Assembly (NCBI RefSeq): GCF_964204645.1
Contig: NC_134032.1
Span: 8,552,275-8,612,274, forward strand
Origin: Tubulanus polymorphus
Lineage: Eukaryota; Nemertea; Palaeonemertea; Tubulaniformes; Tubulanidae
DNA length: 60,000 bases
Direction of reading: 5' to 3'
Below are positions 20,701-29,419 of this stretch, in pieces. The stretch's first letter is position 1; each line of letters begins with the position of its first letter. Under the pieces are notes generated by a model that worked only from the letters and a program-made list of their open reading frames with translations, was not told the origin of the DNA and did not search any database. The position numbers were made by a program, and so were the translations under genes.

Positions 20701-22916
20701 CTAAAAATGCGTTTACTTGAAAAACTATATAGTGTATCAATCTGGAATTTTCGGCACAATATCCGATGCTAAATACCTTACTTTAAAGGTTTATTTGGTG
20801 TAAATCGGATCACAAATATTTCTAAAATTTTGTTCTTAACTTTTGAAGTGGAAGCCGGTGTCTGCATTAACGTGTGTATGGCTGTATGTACGGGTACTGG
20901 CTCAGCATTGATGGTGTATTTATGCGCGAGTAGATGTAATGATTTGTTTCAACCGCTAAATCGGCATTCAGTACACATGATTTAAAGAAATGATATTCAG
21001 AGTATTTGCATATATTTATCATGAGAATTATAATATTCTTGAGACGAGCGAATTACGTATGTGGACCTATTTCATTGAGGCGTATCACTCAATCTGAAAA
21101 AAAATCTTCCGATCCTGTCACGTGACTTCATGACTGCAACTTGACGATAGCTTAGGTTCTCATTCTTCGAACCAAAAAACCCTGATTTTTTTATTAAGTG
21201 TTATTGATCGCTTGTTTCAAAATCAATATGTGATTCATAAAGAATGAATGAATTGTTACATTTCAAACCAAGAACTTTCTGGGATTCACTCTGGGGAATT
21301 TTGTATTATAACATGGAAAAATCAGGGAAAACTCGGGGTATTTGTATATTGTCTCCCTGTCCGACTATTTGTAGAATTTGTATGTAATATTTGTATTCGC
21401 GATTTTTTTTGCAGTCGACGAAAACGAACGAAAACAAGGAAATGACCCGGAAAAAGAGATGAAGGACGCCGGTTTCCATGACTACGTACGACCGTAAGTA
21501 GCCGATTTACTCCTTTAACTACAGTCCGAAATAACGTTGAAAGTTTTCATATTCTTTGAAAATTTTTCCTTCTTCGGCGCTCCCTCTTTCTAACTCCATT
21601 CTTTCTCTTCTCCCCTTCTTTCTCCTTTTACCAATCCTTTTCTCTGCTCTCCCTCTCTCCTACTCTTTCCTTTGTCCATTCCTCTGTTTCCGCTCTTCTT
21701 GCTGCCTTCTCTCTGCTCTCTATATCTCCTCTACTGCCACTTAGCTCTCCTCTGTTCTCTCTCCTATCCCTTCTCATTTCATCATCTCTCCTTTTCCTCT
21801 CTGCTCTCCCTCTCTTATTCCTTCTCCTGTCTCTCCTCTCCTCTTTGTTCTCTCCACTCTAACCCATCTCTCTGACTATCATAGCTTCCGTATTCTCCGA
21901 GACGAGGTAGCGACGTCTTACGTTTAGTCGCCGCAGTAACACAGGTATTGTCGCTAGCGCGCATGACAAAAATGAACGAAAAATCGATCGCACAAATTTT
22001 TTAAGAAATATCGACTCAAGTTTTTGAATCGGCATACTTTTTGTTGTTTGGTTAACAAACACAAGTAGTTAAAATATTTCAAATGCTAGTTCTCTTTTTG
22101 ACGTCGCTACCTTGTCACATATGTCATATTCGTACACCTATATTATTACAGCGTATAGTTATATCAATATTACCGGTAGAGATTTTTTGCTCGAAAAAAG
22201 CACATCTTCCCTCATGGAAATTTTTCGGAATGATAAATCATTTTATCCTCATTATTAAGATTTGTAGTTATCATAATAAATAGATTGATAGGTGATCGTC
22301 CCTGAGACCTGACTACAGCAACCATTTGAGAGTAGTTTCTATTCTAGTTAAGAGCTCAACTACGCCCTGAAATATCAAAATACTCTCAAAGTCGAATTTC
22401 TGAAAGAAGGTTTTCTCAAGAATATTTTCTGGTTCATTTTCAAGTTTTGATTACAAATTGCTCTTATTAATGGTGAAAATATGATTAGGGATGTCAAGTA
22501 GCCCTGTCTGTCTGTTTTAGTTGCGCCATCTTGCGTTGCTATAAGTTAATTGCACAATTTCAGAAAAGAAATCTCAAATTCTGCCCTTTAATCAAGACAC
22601 ACGATTACAAAAACACGAAGACACACGATTTGTAACGCCATCTGGTGGCTTATGAAGAAAGCACGCGCAACTGCGATTAAAATTTCCGAGAATTTCTTTT
22701 CTATTCCGCAGGAATCAAGACCCGATTAAAGGAAGTCGCGCGTCGTTGAACAGCGACATAAAAATGGACAGCGACGACGACAACGACTCGATGGCCGAAT
22801 ACGGCGACATCGACACCGGCAAATTCAACGAGGACGGCTCGTTCATCGGACAGTACGGAAAAGATCGCAAGGGGGCGCCGCCGCCTTATTCAGCTAACGA
22901 CTCGAACGTCGTATAA
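11696..22916 (+). CDS. L1-family cell-adhesion protein, copy A (5 Ig + TM + FIGQY tail), spliced gene
   Basis: Exons: 11696-11798 or 11873-11975 (alternatives), 14226-14464, 14924-15133, 15522-15659, 15979-16084, 16449-16633, 17280-17411, 17864-18028, 19087-19416, 19761-19886, 21415-21493, 22712-22916. Every junction is AG/GT and keeps phase. They give 672 residues after the signal exon (about 702 in all). Numbered from the first Ig1 residue: Ig1 C26/W38/C95, Ig2 C142/W156/C208, Ig3 C261/W273/C309, Ig4 C351/W363/C408, Ig5 C457/W471/C513, membrane helix about 546-569, FIGQY 649-653. In the L1/neurofascin/neuroglian family FIGQY binds ankyrin, and the first four Ig domains fold into a horseshoe used in adhesion. 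Ig2 and the end of Ig4 resemble L1 Ig2 and Ig4 closely. Family members usually have six Ig plus four or five FnIII domains; here Ig6 and all FnIII are absent. The signal-peptide exon is inferred to lie just outside the window. Transcript evidence is lacking. Confidence 0.9.
11873..11975 (+). CDS. Ig1 first-half exon, variant b (copy A), alternative to variant a
   Basis: This second 103-nt exon lies only 74 nt downstream of variant a, with acceptor TGTTTTCAG and donor GTAAGT. It has the same phases (1 in, 2 out) and the same start VRIPPSI. The middle differs: KLKSALLASSEKAVFKCNAT against the NSVTPSSLISSNERATLTCKAN of variant a. Both end in GSP-x-PK. Splicing both together would shift the frame of the rest of the protein, so they can only be used one at a time. 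Intact splice sites and conserved Ig residues argue that it is functional in copy A. Confidence 0.85.
12210..12404. mobile_element. MITE with CAGACCTGACTAC inverted ends, copy 1
   Basis: Begins CAGACCTGACTAC and ends GTAGTCAGGTCTGG, about 190 bp, non-coding. A second diverged copy is at 22297-22508 (GAGACCTGACTACAG to CAAGTAGCCCTGTCTG), sharing the interior GTAGTTTCTA and GGTGAAAA words. Confidence 0.6.
12397..12895. repeat. about 50-bp minisatellite with tRNA B-box-like core, about 10 units
   Basis: Units follow the pattern GGAATGTG-cc-(A)GAGTCTC-(A)TGATGCCATC-AGGTTCAAATCCCTGC-AAGGGA, each diverged. Several units hold GGTTCAAATCC or GGTTCCAATCC, close to the RNA polymerase III B-box consensus GGTTCGANTCC. 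A single closely related unit with a perfect core (GGTTCGAATCC) is at 55662-55722. Confidence 0.65.
12896..14225. other. intron between Ig1 alternatives and Ig1 second half
   Basis: No additional Ig1 exon is visible. 13660-14010 aligns with copy B 59745-60000 (GAGGAAGAGATTTTCACGATGAAACTTT, GAGAGACCCACCATCCATCC). Within it short palindromic words such as CCTCTTGGGAGG and CTCTTGAGAGG recur at roughly 60-bp spacing. Confidence 0.5.
14226..14464 (+). CDS. Ig1 second-half exon (copy A)
   Basis: 239 nt after TTCTTTTAG, ending in T|GTAAGT. It starts with the G that completes the split Lys codon, then IRWMISSG with the core Trp. It ends with the F-strand motif YACYAENDYG holding the second Ig cysteine, then NNVVVNEK. 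It joins either Ig1a or Ig1b to make one complete Ig domain of roughly 114 residues. The C-D region (EFSPVTHIPGFYEFPIKPDG) is longer than usual. A damaged paralogue is on the reverse strand at 28448-28552. Confidence 0.9.
14924..15133 (+). CDS. Ig2 first-half exon (copy A)
   Basis: 210 nt after CTCCTGCAG, ending G|GTAAGA. It encodes TGDFSPENLKVKPTLQVQEG, then ELKCNPPDSFPKRAIISWL with the first cysteine and core Trp, and DTRVMIGPN. The C-N-P-P segment and the R-V-x-x-G-x-N-G turn continuing into the next exon are typical of Ig2 in the L1 family. Phase 1 at both ends. Confidence 0.9.
15195..15412. mobile_element. piggyBac-like MITE, copy 1 (intron of copy A)
   Basis: Left end ACCCCTAAAGTGCTGGAGAT, right end ACACCGCATTGCGGTGTAGATGCACTGAAAGGGTT. 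Same family as 18131-18838 and 26735-27031, whose ends CCCTTTCAGTGC / GCACTGAAAGGG next to TTAA are better preserved. Confidence 0.6.
15522..15659 (+). CDS. Ig2 second-half exon (copy A)
   Basis: 138 nt after TACATAG, ending A|GTAAGT. It encodes NLFFSQILPSDA, then DETYVCQYNNAAQGTIKQGS with the F-strand cysteine and PISIKVKP. The NL(Y/F)F start and the I-x-I-x-V-K end match L1-family Ig2. Phase 1 at both ends. Confidence 0.9.
15979..16084 (+). CDS. Ig3 first-half exon (copy A)
   Basis: 106 nt after GATTGCAG, ending AA|GTAAGT. It encodes a proline-rich inter-domain linker (PNMPNKPPALMANSPPVV) and then ALERDQIDLYCISSA with the first Ig3 cysteine. It leaves in phase 2, as the Ig1a/b exons do, so the Ig-half exon boundaries follow the same rule. 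Confidence 0.88.
16449..16633 (+). CDS. Ig3 second-half exon (copy A)
   Basis: 185 nt after TTTTTTCAG, ending A|GTAAGT. It encodes VATVSWRRLNGKPMP with the core Trp, a possible N-glycosylation sequon (NHS), LYLKNVAPSYAGEYQCTVSN with the D/A-G-x-Y-x-C motif, and SRVEIM. It is a textbook I-set second half. Confidence 0.92.
17280..17411 (+). CDS. Ig4 first-half exon (copy A)
   Basis: 132 nt after TTACTTTCAG, ending C|GTAAGT. It encodes LPKFIKKPVDSTYIIGGTAK and FECQATGNPTPTTEWLENL with the first cysteine and core Trp. G-x-x-x-x-x-x-C-x-A-x-G-x-P-x-P is the standard I-set signature. Phase 1 at both ends. Confidence 0.92.
17864..18028 (+). CDS. Ig4 second-half exon (copy A)
   Basis: 165 nt after TTTTATTCAG, ending T|GTAAGT. 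It encodes NTYELRNLIRGGEGSVNTPD, then MRVVQCRAKNIHGSIIANGF. V-x-Q-C-x-A-x-N-x-H-G-x-x-x-A-N is the characteristic end of L1-family Ig4. The exact F-strand tyrosine of most Ig domains is replaced by V-Q before the cysteine, as in L1. Confidence 0.9.
18129..18840. mobile_element. piggyBac-like non-autonomous element, copy 2 (intron of copy A)
   Basis: TTAA precedes CCCTTTCAGTGCTGACC at 18131, and the mirror-image GACGCACTGAAAGGGTAAA ends at about 18838. A TTAA-like target and C-C-C-T ends are piggyBac traits. About 700 bp with no transposase frame. It contains several ATATTTGACCC / ATATATGACCC words and the CACTGCGGTGTA hairpin. Confidence 0.65.
19087..19416 (+). CDS. Ig5 exon, whole domain in one exon (copy A)
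   Basis: 330 nt after TCTCCGCAG, ending G|GTATGT. Unlike Ig1 to Ig4 this domain is not split by an intron. It encodes TVILPCKTQSDPATIPQIEW (first cysteine and core Trp) and LRGDYTCIARTITPVQVVRG (F strand with the second cysteine), with a possible sequon NAS near its start. The next exon, 344 nt downstream, is already the membrane helix, so Ig6 and FnIII domains are missing from the gene. Confidence 0.9.
19761..19886 (+). CDS. transmembrane exon (copy A)
   Basis: 126 nt after ATTTTTTCAG, ending G|GTAAGT. A short Gly/Thr stalk (ATGGTS) leads into about 24 hydrophobic residues starting FWWVAIVIALILLL and ending ICLI, then the stop-transfer RRNRG. R-x-x-R-G-x-x-Y directly after the helix matches the juxtamembrane region of the L1 family, where FERM proteins can bind. 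Confidence 0.92.
19917..21414. other. large intron before cytoplasmic tail exon 1 (copy A)
   Basis: 1.5 kb of AT-rich intron. No exon or known element recognised. At 20448-20500 a GACTTCAAAGTC palindrome and a GCAAAGTC word resemble 17735-17760 (TGGACTTTCGCTTAAGCAAAGTCCA), so a short dispersed repeat may be present at both places. Confidence 0.4.
21415..21493 (+). CDS. cytoplasmic tail exon 1 (copy A)
   Basis: 79 nt after TTTTTGCAG, ending CC|GTAAGT. It encodes VDENERKQGNDPEKEMKDAG and FHDYVRP. The E-x-x-M-K-D-x-x-F-x-(D/E)-Y pattern is shared with L1-family tails. In vertebrates the alternative RSLE mini-exon lies in this part of the tail; I see no such exon here. Confidence 0.88.
21580..21880. 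repeat. 300-bp polypyrimidine (C/T) tract in the last intron
   Basis: Almost pure C and T on the + strand, rich in CTCTCC, TCTCC and CTTCTCC words. Such mirror-like pyrimidine tracts can form triplex structures and may affect splicing; here only the composition is certain. Confidence 0.7.
22297..22510. mobile_element. MITE with (C/G)AGACCTGACTAC end, copy 2
   Basis: Matches the element at 12210-12404 across most of its length. The right end is degraded. Confidence 0.5.
22712..22916 (+). CDS. final exon with ankyrin-binding FIGQY motif and stop (copy A)
   Basis: 205 nt after TATTCCGCAG, ending with TAA at 22914-22916. It contains an acidic run (MDSDDDNDSMAEYGDIDTG), then KFNEDGSFIGQYGKDRKG with FIGQY at 22842-22856. 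The tyrosine in FIGQY controls ankyrin binding by phosphorylation in the known family. The end, GAPPPYSANDSNVV, contains PPPY, which fits the PPxY consensus for WW domains. Confidence 0.95.
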
Positions 22917-23640
22917 GCGCGTCGCTCGCCGTCGTGTCAAAACGTTCGATTTTATTAATATTATTTTAAAGAGACAAAATAAACCCACGCGTCGCGCGAA
23001 TAGTTTTAGCGAATTTGAAAGTACGAGAGGAAGTTAAAAGTCTGCCGGTCGCCGGGTTAACAGCGGTTTTCGAGAAGGCGTCCGACGCTTGGAATCGTCG
23101 AATTGATTAATTAAAAATATTTGATTAGGTATTGTTTCTTTTTAAACGAGTATCGAAAATAAACGACCGTTCAGTTCGGTCGTTAACGTTATTGGAGTAG
23201 TAGCTGTTTAAACCATTGTCAGTGTCCGCCGCCGAGCGAGTGTCCATCTATTCCGAGTGTGCGCGTCTGCTTTGCATCCGCGACTACCGAGTGTGCATCT
23301 GCTGTGAGTGTGCGTAAGCCAGCGAGTGTGCATCTGCGATTGTTCCGCGCGCGCGCGAATGTCTTCGAACGTATATACCAAGTATATATCTCAAGCATGC
23401 GATGGAACTATTTACGGTGCCAACTATCGACGCGTTTTCGTACAAACGAAAATGATCGGCTCCTGCGTAGCTGACCGCCGACGAAAAACGCGGAAAAAAA
23501 AATGAAATCGTTCGAGTTTTTCGAAGAAACGCTCGCAAGCCGTCGTCGCGCTGCGTCGCTTACAGTTACCGATCGGAACTATCGTCGTCGATGTTATATA
23601 ATGAAAAGAGATAAACGTACTCCATAATAAACGCTATGTT
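22917..23640 (+). other. 3' UTR and downstream flank of copy A
   Basis: No coding potential. AATAAA polyadenylation signals occur at about 22978, 23157 and 23625, so the 3' end could be any of these. The stretch around 23220-23360 is CpG-rich, with repeated GAGTGTGC(A/G)-type words and a CG dinucleotide run. Confidence 0.55.
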
Positions 23641-24011
23641 TCAACCTTTATATTCATCGTGTAATCTAACGTAGGAAAAAAATATAAACGACGTCTTCTT
23701 TTTTCGCTAGTAATCAACGTAGCTTCGAAATGGCGAATAACTCGAAATCGAGCGATGTTGTCGGGTTTCAGAACGATATATTCATATGTATAAAAAAGTA
23801 TATGTATTTTTTAGCGGTTTTCTTTGAAATGCGGCGGTACCGAGATCGGCCTCGGCCGTTTTCGAATTTTTCCCCCCGCACGAAAAAAGCGCTAGAATTT
23901 TGCACGCGCGCACGTTTTAATTACCTAACAGATTTATGTAAATAAGAATAAATTATATTATTATTATCATTATTATTATAATTATTATTATTATAATGTG
24001 TATGTATGACT

Positions 24012-24013
<2 letters not shown>

Positions 24014-24073
<60 letters not shown>
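24014..24073. repeat. (AT)n microsatellite
   Basis: About 30 uninterrupted AT units. Confidence 0.95.
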
Positions 24074-24076
<3 letters not shown>

Positions 24077-26730
24077 GCTTAGCGCCACGTGTTGTCGGCA
24101 TCAACGAGTAAGAATATGCTTAGCGATAGTAATCGTAGCGTAGATTGTTGTTCTCGTTATGTACCGTAGTGAGCGTCTTTACGCGCCGCGTGCGTTTTTT
24201 CGGCGCGTTATTTCGTCGATCGATGAAGTTGTGATCGATTCGAGCCCGGTTAGGTCTTCTGTTTCTTTTTCGATTCAGGGGTCGCGGGCGCCTCGGGGTT
24301 GCGTCGAAATATTCTAGTTATATCGGGGATATAAAAAGATACTTTTTTATGGCCATAGAAAAAATGTTTTAGAAGATTCCAATATTTTAACGTTCACGTT
24401 TTGCGCCCGATAAACGGAAATGAAATGCTACCCTTAGAATGGGGGAGTGAAAAATTCTGCATATTTAGTTTCGAAATTGCAGTTTATTTGCGACCTACGA
24501 TCCGCTTCTCTAGTCCTGGATTAATGAGTTTGAAAAAAAATCAACAAACGAATTTACTTCTATAAACTGGACTCTAGAAATTGATTTCAAATCCAGTTAT
24601 TTCGACCTGAATTTTAGCTGGGACCCGGAACCGCGTATGAGTTCTCGAATCGGACCATACAAATTGAAAAAAACACATAAATAAATTTTGACTTTTCATG
24701 GCTCTTCTCTCGAGAGTTATCCGGCCGATGCCTGCGGAACCTACGTGCAAGAGTTTCGTAGCGCACCCGACCAACCCCTGGCCTGTCATCCTCCGAGAAT
24801 ATAAATTTGTGCTAATCGTGTATCAATCTGTATATATATACATATATATACTCCGGCCTACGATGGATGCGCCCTCTAGTGGACTAAATCGATGTTACTA
24901 TTTATATAAAGCTTTTCGCATCAGATTGTAATTAAATGTTGTTCAGAAAGAAAGAAAGAATGAAGGAAACGCCACTTGTATTATATAGAAATCAGCACGT
25001 ACCGATATCCAAGCTACCCCCTCCCCTCCCTATTCCTACCCCTTACCTTGCATCTGCGGCTTCCTTTCGTTGTAGATATCGAGTGTTTAGACAAACTATA
25101 TTTTATACGTCCTTAAAAACAAAAAATATGTATACATGAATATGTCATGATCCATCATCACAATTATTATGAAATATAATTATTATTAATATTATTATTA
25201 TTACCGGTATTGATATTGATGAAATCGCCGTGTCTGGAATAACGAATATAGCCTAGAAGCGGTGTGTATATCTGCCGCATTGCCACGGCATCTCGTAGGC
25301 ATGCACGCGCATAAATTTGAATATTTAATGATGTTATAATATGATGGGGGGTCTCTTGTTTTGAATATTGTGGGTGTCGGTGTGTGAAGCTATTTTTCGA
25401 ACTGTTGTTGTGAATTCGTCTATGCATGTATTACGTATCGTTTCTGTTTTCTTTTTTTTTTTACTCTCGTTTGGACCGGATTCGAAAATTAGAAACGATA
25501 ATTTCGCGTTTCTGGAGTCGGTGTTGAAATTTAAACACCGATGCTAGAGTTTAATACAGACCCTACATTCACCGCAGTTCGTTTTCATAGTCTTAGAATT
25601 AGAAAGTCTTAAGGTAAGACCAGTCGAAGCTGATCGTTGAACTAAGATTGCCCTCGGAGTAACCATTCCGGTCGGAATGATTATACGCCCATGATTTCAA
25701 TGAGGCCAATTATCTTCGTCCGGTTCGTGTTCCTCAGTTGCGAGGTCTGATTGTGGAGATTATCGAAAAAAAACCAACCAATTTCAACTTGAAGTGAATC
25801 TGTGAACTGTGGAACCGAGGGTGCTGATTTTTGAGTTAAAAGGTTAAGTTATCGAAAATGAACTACAATAACCTCATTCGGGCAAGACCTACTGGGACTT
25901 ATGACTAACTTGAACAAAAACCGAACCATTTTTCTGACCTTACCCAAATTCCCATCCTTTGTTATCTCGGACCAATTTTGCCACTCCCAGTTCGTCCGGG
26001 TTAGGCGAGGTTCGCAACAATTTTGGACGTGTCCGCCCAACCCCCTAAGACAATCTGCTGTCTGTACCCACACCGATTCAGACCAGCGAACATACTTACA
26101 ATACCCGATGACCCAAGTCTCCTGTCCGGACGAAATGTCGTTTTAGGCTGCAGGTCGTTTCAAGGGGCCAGACGGGTACGCAGGCAGCAGGTGGATTGAG
26201 CATTACGAAAAACGATAGCGAATCCATTTGTTTGAAAACGCATGCGTTCGTATGTGCGGAATACTGAAATTGACGAAAAACAAATAAACAAAAAAATCCT
26301 CGAAAATGTTTCTATATAAATGTATGTACGGTGTATATATTCTCTGCCCCATTCACTATCTGTGTGCAAAACGCCTTTTTCTTTACGCGCGAAATATTTG
26401 TTGTTTTTCTTTTCCCTCGGTGAGATTTTTGAGAGATTCAGAAAGATCAAAGATGTACAGTCAAACTCATTTGCCGATAAGCGGTCATCTCTATTTTTTA
26501 AGTCTGATTTCGATTTTCAATTCACGAAGCGTAAGTCGTCATCTGGATAAGTTGTCGATAAAAAGCACTGACTGCGACAATTCAAGCGAGTTTGACTAAG
26601 AAAAATGGAGATTTTATCGGATTTAATATAAGATAATCTTGTAAAAAGTTTAGGGCTCAGTCGTCTTATTCAAAAAAGAATTTTATTCATCAGGATCAGA
26701 ATAGAGTTCAGTATTATTTCAATTACTGAA
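24074..26730. other. intergenic DNA after copy A, no gene recognised
   Basis: No coding exon with splice sites or recognisable protein. 25780-25865 holds a partial palindromic MITE (GAACTGTGGAACCGAGG). 25175-25203 is a TTA-rich simple repeat. Copy C, on the opposite strand, should have its downstream exons here if it were complete, and none is visible. Confidence 0.5.
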
Positions 26731-26732
26731 AT

Positions 26733-27033
26733 TAGACCCTTTCAGTGTTGACTAATAGATAATCTTAAGTGCTGGAGATAATTTGAAAATTTTTGAAAGA
26801 TTCCACCCTCCAGTACATTGAACAACAGGCACACTGCTGTAATGCGTTTACACCGCTGTGCGATGTATTGTTAGTTACCCATACTAGTTTTAATTTCATT
26901 TGACAGGTGCTGCCATCTTTCATTGGAGACAAGTTTATTACTAATACATCAATGCACTGAGGCGCAGTGAACTAGCTAAGTCCATCACCTTTTTATACAC
27001 CGCACTGCGATATAGACGCACTGAAAGGGTTAA
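26733..27033. mobile_element. piggyBac-like MITE, copy 3
   Basis: CCCTTTCAGTGTTGACTAA at 26738 and TAGACGCACTGAAAGGGTTAA at 27012-27033 are inverted ends, the right one next to TTAA. The interior shares GTGCTGGAGATAATTTGAAAATTT with the 18129 copy. Confidence 0.65.
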
Positions 27034-27845
27034 GCTAAAATGATCATAATTTCGTTGGCAGTCTTCGGAAAAACCATAGTATAATTGGAGTTAATGATTT
27101 TCTTTTTTAATTTTCTTGAGACAGGTTATAATAGTTTTAGAAGAAACGGAAATTATAGATAAGATGTCTGTTTATTAATTATTATGATTATTATTATCGG
27201 AGTTATATTAATCACCGCGGTAACCGCGCGAACATGAAATAGAAACGACGTTTTTATAACTTTTTATTATAAGTTCTGTGTCAAACATTAAGATAATGAA
27301 TAATTGCAATAAAATGCTGCTTATGAATATATACGAAATGAGTTTTCAGGTTTTGGTTTCTTTGTGCGTTTCTTTTCTCGAGCCCCGAGTAAGTTGAGCG
27401 TGGGAGCTACAATCAAACTCCGATATACTGCCCTTCCATATACCGCCACCCCCGCCTTCCGTCAATTTTTCTCAATACTAGCACATAGTAAAACACCCCC
27501 GATTTACCAGCATACTCTATACCGCCAAAATCGTTCTGCACCGATGTGGGCAGTATATCGGGGGTTGACTAGAGGTATTAACTGGGGCCAGTGAGAGCTT
27601 GGATGTAAGACCGCTTTAGCCAACGTCATATACTAGGCTATAGGATTTGCCCTTGTCATATCTCGTAACAACCAGGAACTGCAACTCGACAAATGGGCTG
27701 GTTTTTTTTTTGTTTAGACTGGACTAAAATACCTTAATTTAACTCAATTTATCAATTGACGGAATTTACTATGTAAAGTTTACTTAAGCCTCTTCTGGAC
27801 TGTATTAATGCAAGACCTCCACTTGAGTGCACCGTTTTCCCTTCA
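27034..27845. other. intergenic, nothing recognised
   Basis: AT-rich at first, then a moderately GC-rich part with a chance 76-codon frame at 27364-27594. No motif or splice structure supports a gene. Confidence 0.4.
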
Positions 27846-28338
27846 CCAAGAATCTTAGTGTCTGATGTACCATAGTTGGTTACACTAAGATCGTAGAGCG
27901 ACGGAGATCACTGGTGGAGACAACCGCTGCCTGTGCTGGGTGAACGTTTTCCCCTGCCTTGGAATGTTGTCCCGTTGTTGGCCTTCATTCACGGAGAGTG
28001 TCGCTGAATTTCTTTGGGTGCCCTCTCTTCCCATCAGCAGTCCATATCAGGATATCCTTATGTGGTGATCTGGCGGCAAGCGGCAGACTTGACCAACCCA
28101 CATCCAGCGCCTCCTTATCACAGTGTTACTTGGTTCGCGGTCAGTTTTTTTTACAGTAGTCCTTATAAATTGCTGATGGTGTTCGGCAATTTTTGTTAAT
28201 GTTCACGATTTTATGCAGGCATTTGTTTTGAAAGATCTCAAGCTTGTGTATAAATCTATTCGTCACTAAAGCTATAAAGCTAGCTATTTTAAATCCAAGA
28301 GTGCGTAGCTCGAAAGAAGGACTATAAGCACAATTCAA
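27846..28338 (-). pseudogene. non-LTR retrotransposon remnant, C-terminal end of ORF2
   Basis: Read on the - strand, two frames together resemble the end of LINE reverse-transcriptase proteins: LEIFQNKCLHKIVNI (28141-28338), then, after frame changes, ILIWTADGKRAPKE, matching the W-(T/N)-P-x-G-K-R-x-x-G-R-P-K motif common at that end. Frameshifts and stops show it is dead. It directly abuts the broken downstream end of copy C, so LINE insertion or a rearrangement there may have cut that copy. Confidence 0.6.
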
Positions 28339-28447
28339 TCAATAGCCACCTAACGCCGAGTGAAAGGATAGGGAGAGATGAGAGGCAGGGAAGTGAATGC
28401 AAACATTTTATCATCGATCTGAATGGCGATTGTAGTTGTAAACTTAC

Positions 28448-28552
28448 ATTTCTCATTGACGACCACGTTGTTCAACGCCGCTTTTCCGTAATCGTTCTCG
28501 GCGTAGCACGCGTATTTAACGTTCTCCGGCGGATTCTTCGCGGCCAACGAGA
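28448..28552 (-). pseudogene. copy C: remnant of Ig1 second-half exon
   Basis: Reverse-strand translation LAAKNPPENVKYACYAENDY, then GKAALNNVVVNEK and donor T|GTAAGT, nearly identical to the 3' half of 14226-14464. The 5' half, including the core Trp and about 46 residues, is missing. The sequence upstream (CAGTTGAACC...GGTTTGCACGCATGG) resembles the intron that precedes the copy A exon, so an internal deletion has removed the acceptor and the first half. Copy C therefore cannot make a normal Ig1 here. Confidence 0.85.
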
Positions 28553-28632
28553 TAAGTACACACAGATACCATGCGTGCAAACCTATGGGAAACTCGGTTC
28601 AACTGTCGACTCGAACGACCAAAGGGTACTAC

Positions 28633-28735
28633 GTCGGTTTCTGAACGCCGCTGGCTTTGCACGTCAACGTGGCGCGTTCGTACGACGACACCAGGGAACT
28701 ATTCGACACCGAATCGATCGACTGTGGAATCCGTA
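28633..28735 (-). CDS. copy C: Ig1 first-half exon, variant a type
   Basis: A reverse-strand exon of exactly 103 nt after TGTTTTCAG and before the donor GTAGTA, with phases 1 and 2 as in copy A. It reads VRIPQSIDSVSNSSLVSSYE and then RATLTCKASGVQKPT. The open frame and Ig cysteine are intact, but the donor is weaker than GTAAGT and the following exon is damaged. It is probably part of a pseudogene, or of a gene with a different downstream partner. Confidence 0.75.
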
Positions 28736-29276
28736 CTGAAAACACAAATGAATGACCAACAGCTCGGTTTCGATTGAGCATATGAATTTTCTGGAATGTG
28801 ATTTTTTTTTTTTGGGGGGGGGGGGCATTCTATTTCAAGAAAAAAGGCACCTTTTACTGTGAAAAGGGAAACTTTCCTATTGAAAGCGTCACAGATCTTA
28901 GATATGAAGTGCCCGGGAACCTGAATAAATCATCTGAGCTTGAATTCATTTTCATTTTCCAAAACGTATCTAAATATGGAAAATCGTGACCCAGAATTTT
29001 GTACACTTACACGAAAGGCAAAAAAATATATATAGAGTATTCTATCGAGTACATAATTCTTTTTTTAGATAACGAAGTTCAGAGATCACGAGTGTTTCAA
29101 AAATAAACAAGATCCTCGGAAAATGGTCCTTAGCTTGGAACGGATATGGATCGGTCTTCAAGGTAGGTCTGGAACGGCCTAAAATGGAACGAACCAATTT
29201 GGATTGGACTTTTTGCTAGTGTGAACGCTTGGTCCGTAATAAAGTTGAACGGGCCAAATATAGACCCGTTCCAAAA
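28736..29276. other. intron 1 of copy C, left part
   Basis: Contains a T12-G13 homopolymer junction at about 28801-28826 and, near 29120-29276, several CGGAACGG/CCGTTCC words in both orientations (for example GAACGGGCC and ACCCGTTCC). These suggest a decayed DNA-transposon end that I cannot classify. Confidence 0.4.
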
Positions 29277-29372
29277 TACGTAAGTAATTACAAAATATGA
29301 TTTTGAAACCAGGGTGAGAGGGCGATTCGCCACCACTAATTTTTTTTCTATATGTATGGGAGATAGAAAAGC
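29277..29372. repeat. left terminal inverted repeat of the pPolB element
   Basis: Matches the reverse complement of about 36753-36850 with a few indels; the right copy has an extra CGTCCGCCGAAG segment. Ends with ATGGGAGA, the same sequence that starts the right-hand ORF. Confidence 0.8.
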
Positions 29373-29419
29373 GTTCTTAACATCAATGAATAACAGAATA
29401 AGACCAACAAAAAAACAAT

